This document shows positions 36,523-64,000 of a stretch of 64,000 nt of DNA, one piece after another. The DNA is from Hoplostethus atlanticus. Its lineage: Eukaryota; Chordata; Actinopteri; Trachichthyiformes; Trachichthyidae. The notes under the pieces were generated by a model that worked only from the letters and a program-made list of their open reading frames with translations, had not been told where the DNA came from and did no database searches. A program made the translations under genes and the position numbers. The stretch covers positions 3,998,001 through 4,062,000 of the forward strand of contig JAXDDX010000015.1 in NCBI GenBank assembly GCA_034670405.1, written 5' to 3'. How positions within the stretch are numbered: the first letter of the stretch is position 1; each line of letters opens with the position of its first letter.

Positions 36523-36783
36523 TGCTGCGTTCATATCCTATTGGATTTAGTGTGAGTACGAGCTGCCGATGGGAAAAAATGCTCAGCCGCCTTTGATCCT
36601 AGAGGTCTTTCAGTAGAAGATAGTAACGGTTGATTGTAAAATACCTGATAACAAGAAGAAGCACCATAACAATTGACCTCATGTTCGTCATGTTGGATAC
36701 GGGCGTGCCAAAGAATTCAAGTTGTAGCAACAAGATGCCATCCCCTTCTTCCACTTCTTCCAATAGTACATGAACGCAGCATT
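36523..36783. mobile_element. Palindromic MITE inside ALCAM 3' UTR
   Basis: Left end tgctgcgttcatatcctatt, right end ccaatagtacatgaacgcag plus ca. The ends are inverted repeats with a few mismatches, of the same type as 25913-26289. It lies before the ALCAM polyadenylation signal, so it would be part of the mature message. Confidence 0.7.
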
Positions 36784-37104
36784 TAACACTGTGCAAGCTT
36801 AGCAGCTCCAACTCGCATCCTCACCAAACGTCTTCAAAGTCAGAAATCTGGCTCCACCGGCTCCACCGGTCTCCCAGAGCGGAGGATGGACTCTTGGAGG
36901 GTTTATGTTGTGGGACGGTTCCCGAAAAAAATACACGGACCTCAATGCAGGAGGTCAACATCTTCATGTACCTACTCCATTGTGTTCTCATGCCTTTTTG
37001 TTCCTTTTCAAATAATCAGGTCAGCAGTGAAACCAAAGAGGGTAAGATGAGAAGGCCATAGTAGTATTGTAAATATAGACTTTTGTTTTTGTACTGGTGT
37101 TGAC

Positions 37105-37110
37105 AATAAA
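37105..37110 (+). promoter_or_regulatory. alcam: Polyadenylation signal AATAAA for ALCAM
   Basis: AATAAA is followed 11-20 bases later by an A run and then by T/G-rich sequence, the usual layout of a cleavage site. A second AATAAA at 37156-37161 could serve as an alternative. Confidence 0.7.
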
Positions 37111-37379
37111 GTGTACATTTTGAAAAAAAAAGTGCTATCTGCAAGGGTTTTTGTCAATAAATAGTTCCTTTTCCCCTGAATCCTATTTTCCTACTGTGTG
37201 TATAATTGGACATACTGGTACTTATGTACTACAGAGATACAAGGGCCACTTGAGATCTACATAAGAATAATGGGGGGCCCTGGACACTCTCCAGAATAAA
37301 ATAACCTTTCTTGGCAGCTACAAGTACAGATTTTATGTATTTTATGCAAAAATGTAGTTTGAAGTGCTCAATAATTTAA

Positions 37380-37590
37380 AAGGATAAGTAAGGTGAGTAA
37401 GATTTTTCCTGCCCCATAGGACAAAATATGTATATCTGCAGGGGGGTTGATAGGGTTGTTGATCAATACCAATGACTTAACCAGTAATTGGTGCCAGGGG
37501 CTGAGATTTCCGGCTTTCAGAACTTTCTGTTTTGGAACAAAAACTCCCACCGTTGGAATTTCAAGACCCTCCCAACTCACCACCACCTAC
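37380..37590 (+). repeat. Inverted repeat pair, left arm
   Basis: Blocks such as gttgttgatcaataccaatg, tctgttttggaa and tttcaagaccctcccaac recur as reverse complements at 45190-45420. Confidence 0.8.
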
Positions 37591-38900
37591 TGGCATTTTC
37601 AGCTACTCAATGACAGAGGATGGTGCTGTGAGTGATTTCAGCTACAAAACCTGATAAAGCCTCGTTCTCAAGCTAAAAAAAGCTGTATTATTATTCCAGC
37701 ATTTAGCATGGTGATATATCACCTCTTCACAAGATGTTTCTGTTAGATCTGAAAATGTGACTTAATTGTTTTTGTCACTGCAGCTCAGGGGGATAGGGGG
37801 TGCCAGATCTATCAATGTTGTTGTAATTCCTACTGGTTGCCAATAGAGGGCAATCTTTTACTGAAATGCCCCTTTAATCCATGGTCCTATGTGGGGTTTT
37901 TTTTTTGCTTCAGGGCGTCTCACTGGTATATAAACCCTCCCATCCTCCCACACCTATAATTGCAATTACTTGTGAGTTCAATTCCAACCCCACATCTACA
38001 GAAGCAGTTATTTTCATCATGATTCCGGTTGGCTCATCGGAGGAAACCACTGCCTCCGCCTCTCGGTTCAAATCCAAGACATTTGCATTAGCTAATAGTT
38101 TGTTACGGAACAAATCCTACATCAGATGCACGCTGTGAACAAGCCAAATAGGTCAGTGCCTGTCCAAAGGGTGGTGAGTTTCAGCAGATGTAATTTGTGA
38201 GCCAGTATTAAGAACACATTGAAAGGCCTTAAAGAGATTTAAGTTCCCAGTAGCTCACAAAGCCTCATGGAGAATTTGTTTCTTATCACCCCAGTTAATA
38301 AATTGCAGGAAAAAAAAAGCCAGCTACTCTTACAAACACAAGATTTAAACAGACATTGTAAAGGATAACAAAAAATCTAAGTCTTTGATTGACAAAATAA
38401 CAACACATACAAACTTGATCCAGTGGTTCTCAATCCTGGTCCTCGGTGCCCACAGCCCTGCTGGTAAATGCAATTAACTACCTAGTAGAAAGAAAAGCAG
38501 GTATTGAATGATGAACGTTTTTCATTTTTTTGTAAATGAACTACTAAAATGTAAAGCTACAGTGGAGTCTGTGCAAATCATACCCAGTGGTGTAAAAGTG
38601 ACATTTCATTTCACTTCAGTTTAAAATGTACAGGTTTCAGTAATATCTGACAATCAGTGGTTGCCCTGGTAAGCAGGCATGAGGTTGATTGCAAATAGCC
38701 CATTTTGAGGCCACTTAATATGTCCCCACTAGGTAGGTGTGAAAATATACTAGAATGAAACGTCCCTTTAAACAACAATCACACTTGTCTATAGAGAGAA
38801 CTAAGACCTTATAGGAATACATCAGGTTTCTGGCAGATCATCCTGTTGGTTAACTTACCTGTTAAGTGGTGAGTATATGGTATATCATCGGCTGTGGTGA

Positions 38901-39291
38901 CCTACTATCACTCAACATAGTGTATGCTAAAGCGTTAGCATGGAGCCCACTATCACTCAACAGTGTATGCTAAAGCATTAACATGGAGCCTACTATCACT
39001 CAACACAGTGTATGCTAAAGCGTTAGCAAGGAGCCTACTATCACTCAACACAGTGTATGCTAAAGCGTTAGCATGGAGCCTACTATCACTCAACACAATG
39101 TATGCTAAAGCGTTACCATGGAGCCTACTATCACTCAACACAGTGTATGCTAAAGCGTTACCATGGAGCCTACTATCACTCAACACAGTGTATGCTAAAG
39201 CGTTAGCATGGAGCCTACTATCACTCAACACAGTGTATGCTAAAGCGTTACCATGGAGCCTACTGTCACTCAACACAGTGTTAGCATGGAG
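38901..39291. repeat. 45-bp minisatellite, eight full units and one short
   Basis: Consensus starts cctactatcactcaacacag and continues tgtatgctaaagcgttagca and tggag. Unit 2 is 43 bp, units 3-8 are 45 bp with one or two changes each, and the last is a 33-bp partial. Because 45 is a multiple of three and lacks stops in some frames, open frames run through it on both strands; I do not count them as genes. Confidence 0.95.
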
Positions 39292-40616
39292 CAAAATAGC
39301 AGGTTTTCCTCTATCAGACTTTAGGGGCTTGCTTGGGGATTGTTTGGCTGAAATCAGCGTTACTGATGACATTATTGTATTATCTGCTGTATTATTATGG
39401 TATTACTGGAACAAGTATAATCACATTTGACTCACCAGGGGCCTCTAGCTCAAACACACACACATGCACGTGCACACTCACACAAATTGTTAGAAAAACA
39501 AAGAATGACTTGCTTTTGTCATGATTTTTTTTATTTACTTATCCATGAAAATAACATATCAAGAAAAAGGCATTAATAATGTATAAATTAATTGCACATT
39601 ACTCTATGCTTTACATATTTATCATATTTACGTATTTGTCACCGAACCACGTTAATAAGAAAATGGAATTAGAAAATAAAAACTGCCCTTTGCAACCTAA
39701 GGCCACTTACCCTCTTCACAAGGGGGTCCAATAGAATTGCCATTTCTGACTCCGACACTTTCAAGTTTGAGGAAAGCAAAAACCAGACCAGTGCAAAATT
39801 AAGCTTCAAGTTAAAGGGGAATGCCACTGAATTTAGAATGATGCTATTCCTATGCTCTAGGGTGGTTTGGTCTGGCCAGAAATAAGACAGAAGAGTTTTA
39901 ACTATCCATAGGGAATTAGTAGGAAAAGATGGAAAATGTGCACACAGTATGGAGGATTGCTTTCTGGGGGATCCGGGCACATTTGCTGGTCCAGAACTGA
40001 TAGCTCCACTGTAATATAAACCTCATTTGGATGTAAAAACGCAAACAAACTGTATGAATCCACAATTTCAATCTCACAATGTCAAGGCAGCAGATAGATG
40101 TATATATGTGTTTAGTTTTGTTGACATACTTTTCTGTGCAACATTGGATAATAATATTTTCTGACTCATATTAGATTACAGTCTTTCTCTGACTTCTTCC
40201 TTTCAAGAGAGCATTGCTCGTAATCACAAATTCTCATTGGACTGACTGGGGCCTTAAGAATAACACAGATCAATTCTTAACTACAGTGGTGGTGTTCCCC
40301 TTTAAAGTGCTGCTCCAAAAAGGAAGGAATGGGTGAGGGGTGGGAGGGACATTGAAGAAAACGTCTTCATCCAATTCTACGGGGAAAAAAAAAAAAAAAC
40401 GCAGGACATTTTCCTTGCAACAAAAGCGCCACGTCGCAGCGAGGCCCAGAGCCGGCTTGGGGGGTGGGGGGTGTTCAATGCATTGCAGCGGCTTTGCCCA
40501 CTCGTCTGGAAAAAAAACCCCAACCACGCCGCACATGTGTCCTATTCCCTTTTAGATCCCAGACTGGAAGAGCACTTTCACCGGCTGCAGTCGCCCCTTT
40601 GATGTCGAGTCACGCT

Positions 40617-40809
40617 GGCCACGTTTACATGCACGGAGGATTCAGCTCTCTAGGAACCTGGTTTTATGTTGACACGTGTAAACCTCATAACTGGGTTAGT
40701 TATGAGTAACCCGGGTCATACTCCCGAGGGTATCATGTGCACAACTTAACCAAAACCTTAACCGGAGTATGGCCAGTCGCCAGGGTTACTCCATGCATGT
40801 AAACGCAGC
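40617..40809. mobile_element. Palindromic element with 'cgtttacatgca' ends
   Basis: Left end acgtttacatgcac and right end ccatgcatgtaaacg are inverted repeats. The interior is also partly symmetric (taacccgggtcatactcc and ggagtatggccag). A half-copy-like cgtttacatgcacacc is at 18365. Confidence 0.65.
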
Positions 40810-41283
40810 CGCTACCCCTACTAGCCCTGGCACAGATCAACCAACAGTTTGAATACTACTTTTTGAAAAAAAATCCAATGCGGAATTGCGTTACATTGAA
40901 GTCCAATAAAGGCATAGATGAGCAGTGGGGGGGGAAATAACACCGATACCACACTCAGAGGTAAAGGTGAGTGTTACTTCTCTCACAGGGTGGTGCAAAA
41001 CCTTCCGTCTGCCTCTGTTGTGTCTGAGCAAGCAACACAATATTCTTTCTGTAATTACTACAAGAACCGTCACGTGACTCTCGCACCAATCAGACAGGTT
41101 CCTCGAATGTCTGGAGAATGCCAGCGGTGACATTCTCGAGGAGACGGTGCATGGTGAAGATTGAAGGCCCCCCCCTCCCCCGTCATCTCAGGGCCATGTC
41201 AAGACAGCGTCTGGCTCATTGATATACAGGGCAGCGTTCGCTCCCGTCGGTTAAATGCTTGGTCTGAGATGCAGGCACGCAAG

Positions 41284-41284
<1 letters not shown>

Positions 41285-41356
<72 letters not shown>

Positions 41357-41375
41357 AACACACACACACACACAG
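41285..41375. repeat. Long (CA)n microsatellite
   Basis: About 45 dinucleotides with a few caaa interruptions near the end. Confidence 0.95.
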
Positions 41376-42299
41376 GCATTATCGGATCCTCTCTGCCTTT
41401 TGGCACGTAAAAAAAATTCAAAATTGAACCATTTATATCCCTACACCTTAATCACTTAAGGGCAGAAATAGGCCTGAGTGGAACTCAAGAGTGTACAACA
41501 TTATAGCTCACTCATGCAGAACAAATACATTCATAGGCTTGCTGTCCTCCTCGGATGAACAAAGTAATCAAACCTACAAAAAGGCCCCGACTGATTCTGT
41601 TCAAGGAACAGAAACAAAGAATAAAATTACAGGACACCCCCCCAAACCACCACTCTCTCTCTCTCCCTCTTCCTCCTTTGCTCTTCTTGTCCAAAAAAAA
41701 GTGTAACAAGAGCGCTTCTGCGGAGTCTCTTGGTCTCGGGGGGGAAACCCGGTGAATCAATAAGGCCTCCTCTGGCTCCATCGCTCCTCTCCCCAACTCG
41801 CTAGACCTTGTTAGGAACCTGCGAGTCAGCCACAGTAGGGGTTTCTCTAATGGGGGACAGATGAGGGCGAGAGGAGGAGTAAGGGGGTGAGACAGCAGAC
41901 ATAAACTAGGAGAGCCTGAGAGAGGGAGGAAGAGAGTCATGAGTGGAAAAGGACCAAGTTAAAGAGAAACGGTGGAGTCTGGCTCCCCCTACTGGCTGTA
42001 AATAAAATATACCCCAAATGTATGCAATTACTGGGCATTACTATTTAGCTTTTTTTTAAGAGCTGCGAATGTTGTCTTGTTTCTTGTTGAGAGTCTATTG
42101 GAGGGCGGCAGGATGTGAAAGGAACAGTAGCAGCAGTAGCAGGGTCGGGACTTCAAAACGGGCGTAAGGGTCCAGGCACCGAAAAACACACACTGGGAAC
42201 AGGAGCGTTTGAAAACCAGAGGCCAGCACCGGCAAAGCTCACTGTAAACAACAAGCCAGGTTCTTCTTTTTTTTTGTTTGTGTTTTTTTTCCCACAGGT

Positions 42300-42583
42300 T
42301 TAAACATTGTTCACAGAAATTCACAGAAAGTCACCCGCTCCCTTGTTGTGTTTGAGTTCTGCCACGATTTTGGTTTGGTTTTATTCCACATTGTTGTGCA
42401 TCGTCGTCTCTGTTCGGCAACGAAAAGCGAGTCTTCCTCCGACATCCAACATTTTTTTTTTTTGCTCGTTTCCCCCGTAGCCATTGTTGTTACAGCCCGA
42501 GGCCAAGCAGATTGAAGAAGCCCTTTTTTTTTTAGTGAGTTCATTCAGAGGCACAGCTTCATGGTTCAACTTCCCCGTTTGGA
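42300..42583 (-). other. cblb: Proximal CBLB 3' untranslated region
   Basis: Sequence directly after the stop, carrying A-rich runs on the sense strand. The nearest sense-strand AATAAA is the complement of 42380-42385, about 200 bases after the stop; there may be further sites downstream (for example near 39530). The true end cannot be set without transcripts. Confidence 0.5.
42380..42385 (-). promoter_or_regulatory. cblb: Candidate CBLB polyadenylation signal
   Basis: Reverse complement reads AATAAA about 200 bases after the CBLB stop. No strong downstream GT-rich element is obvious, so this is only a candidate. Confidence 0.35.
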
Positions 42584-62295
<19,712 letters not shown>

Positions 62296-64000
62296 CTGGA
62301 GGACACAGAGACGGGTGGGGGGGGGGGGGATTAGGATACACATATACATAGACAGAGACACAGTCTACTGCTTGATTGACTGCACAGCACCCGGGGGTGT
62401 GTGCACTCCCATCTGCATCTTGAGTGTGCACCAATCATATATAGCATTGCGCACAGTTCACACTTCAAATTGGTCCTTCTTGGATGAGTTGTACGTAGCA
62501 CCATCGGTGACATAAGGTTACCTAAAATGCTACCAAAAATGCTACCATCTCTCTGACAAGCCAATGAACATAGCTGCGTTGTCTGTAGCCCCTGGTGCAT
62601 AGCTACATAGTTGTAATAAAGTAGACCCTCTCTGCATCTCTTCAACCCTCCCCCGGCACCATACACATCCTGTGTGGCTCTGAGAGCTGAATTACCACCC
62701 CCTCCCTCAGACAAGACCACCTCAAGTCTTAGAATTTGAGTCAAATGTTGTGTTTTTCTTTGACTTCAGTATTAATAGTAATATCGGTTAGGTTTATGTT
62801 TCTAACATCACACTGTCTGCAACCCTTTCTAATATGACTTGCAACATCAGAGGGGGAGAAAGAGCAAACTACCAGTAGGCTACCTTGATGTTAGGCCAGC
62901 TTTATTGCTTTCACATGTCTATTGCTGATCAGAAAGCTTTGGTATGTTTTCTGCAAACAATATAATTGAACCTGGAAAGACATTTTAACTGGAAATACAT
63001 CCATTATTGGTTTATGTAACCTACTATTTTACGCTAAACAAAAAGCTGTGCGTCATCATCAGCTGAATACCTTTGACTTGTGCATCGTTATGATTTACAC
63101 GACTAACTTTTTCATATTATTGGCTCAAAATGCGGTTGAGGCAGCAAGTGGAATAGTGTTAACACACCCTCGGATGTGTTGACTTGGCAGCCGAAGAATC
63201 CTCTAGCTACCAACAAATTACAAATTATGAGTTGAGGAAGCAGTTTATACAGTGTAGAGATTTGTGTTCGACTTTGTTTATGTTTAGTTTGGGTTTTTTC
63301 TGTGGAAGGGCAATCTACAGATCTCAAAACATTTGATGCGGAAGAAAGCTAGCTAGCGTTCACTGCTAATGGGCGAGGTCTGTTTACTTGACTGCCCAGC
63401 AGGGAAGACTTAATGAATGCTATAAAAACAGCAAAGCTATATTTGTAACATCAGATGTAAACAGAGAAGAAGTTTGACACCTGACTACAAAGCACAAACT
63501 TGAGCGAAACTAGTGAAAAGAACAAAAATCTGGCGTGTCATCAAATACAACACGGCTTCAAACCAACCATCCAGAAATGCAGAACAAATCTTGCCCCAAC
63601 ATCATCACTGACATTGGTAGAGATGCTTGCTAGAGATGTTTTCATCAGTTCCCTAAATTAAGAGCAAATAAACTATTGTCACGAGCTGAGGGGCTTTGTT
63701 CTCCGGCGGCTCCAATGCTTCTGCCAGTTGGCTCCATGTGGTGCTGGCTGCCATACATCCACCTCCGTCCTGCCTGTTAGCAGGAGCTCACTGGGGACAA
63801 TGATTTGCCGCCCTCACTGTGTAGCTGGCTTTGGCAGAAGAACCTCATGGATACTGGAATTACTGGCTTTTGGACTGAACTGGCGCTCGAGCAAGCCCCA
63901 ACCACTCTCTGGTAGTAAACTGGATAGTGGCCCGGCTCAGAAGAGAGGCAGCAGGCAGCCACATGGGAAAAACTACTGATTATTGAGTAGGGCACAGAAT
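62296..64000 (-). other. cblb: CBLB intron running out of the window
   Basis: Neither the EF-hand exon (human residues before PWSSLL) nor any other coding was found, so upstream CBLB exons lie beyond base 64000. A G13 run at 62318-62330; otherwise nothing recognised. Confidence 0.75.

Larger units (their letters stand above)
34559..37130 (+). other. alcam: ALCAM 3' untranslated region with a probable UTR intron
   Basis: After the stop, exon 15 seems to end at 34590 with a gtacgg donor. A pyrimidine tract and gcag at 34751-34754 would accept into a last exon from 34755. This would give 16 exons, the number I recall for human ALCAM. The putative UTR intron carries a CA tract (34613-34646). The last exon is AT-rich, has GT3-4 runs at about 34970-35070 and a TTTAATGTATTTATG stretch near 36080, contains a MITE (36523-36783), and ends at the polyadenylation signal near 37105. 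Confidence 0.7.
37162..42299. other. Intergenic interval between ALCAM and CBLB 3' ends
   Basis: No coding signal that resembles a conserved protein. It contains one arm of an inverted repeat pair (37380-37590), the 45-bp minisatellite (38901-39291), a palindromic element (40617-40809), a CA tract (41285-41375) and several homopolymer runs. Confidence 0.7.

Noticed and set aside
38901-39291. CRISPR-like array
   Set aside because: The 45-bp units are contiguous with no unique spacers, and the DNA is vertebrate.
38953-39430. Long open frames on both strands (139 and 155 codons)
   Set aside because: They are by-products of the 45-bp tandem repeat, whose unit length is a multiple of three. Translations are periodic with no known domain.
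62331-62744. 137-codon - strand frame upstream of CBLB exon 1
   Set aside because: No similarity to the Cbl EF-hand region and no suitable donor joining in phase 0.
63728-63995. Overlapping open frames at the right edge as a CBLB exon
   Set aside because: Neither strand matches the EF-hand or four-helix sequence of Cbl proteins and splice sites are lacking.

Overview
This is nuclear DNA from a vertebrate, almost certainly a ray-finned (teleost) fish. The coding signal is spread over short exons with GT-AG introns, the non-coding DNA is full of CA/TG microsatellites, and several repeats are of kinds typical of teleosts: a Tc1-like transposon fossil, palindromic MITEs, tRNA-derived SINE-like copies, and elements carrying a 'cagacgcttttatccaaagc' core. 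There is no bacterial or viral gene content. The species cannot be named from the sequence alone.

Two protein-coding genes are present and face each other tail to tail. On the + strand, about 12.7-37.1 kb holds ALCAM (CD166 / neurolin / DM-GRASP), a five-Ig-domain adhesion receptor. Exons matching human exons 2-15 were assembled with every splice phase consistent. They give 541 residues from the start of Ig domain 1 to the stop, followed by a probable exon 16 that is all 3' UTR. The signal-peptide exon was not found and probably lies upstream of the window. On the - strand, from 62.3 kb down to 42.6 kb, lies CBLB, the Cbl-b E3 ubiquitin ligase. Fourteen exons run from just before the SH2-like domain through linker, RING, proline-rich tail and UBA domain to the stop (734 residues in one continuous frame). 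Exons for the four-helix bundle and most of the EF hand must lie beyond base 64000. The same convergent ALCAM-CBLB pair exists in human (3q13.11), so this is conserved synteny in compact form, with about 5.4 kb between the ALCAM polyadenylation signal and the CBLB stop.

Layout: 1-12702 is repeat-bearing DNA, probably ALCAM intron 1, with a few stretches that look like conserved non-coding elements. 12703-34590 holds ALCAM exons and introns. 34755-37130 is the ALCAM 3' UTR, with a MITE inside it. 37.2-42.6 kb is the intergenic gap, with a 45-bp minisatellite, a palindromic element and a long CA tract. 42.6-62.3 kb is CBLB. 62.3-64.0 kb is a further CBLB intron.

The two proteins are not known to form one pathway; their pairing looks like inherited gene order. 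I found no new multi-gene system. The most useful points are: the first disulfide cysteine of ALCAM Ig domain 4 is replaced by methionine; a 27-bp symmetric stalk microexon; UG/CA-repeat tracts lying against splice sites of both genes; fish-specific Ser/Pro runs and an altered YxxP docking site in CBLB; a MITE in the ALCAM 3' UTR; and a 45-bp minisatellite open on both strands.
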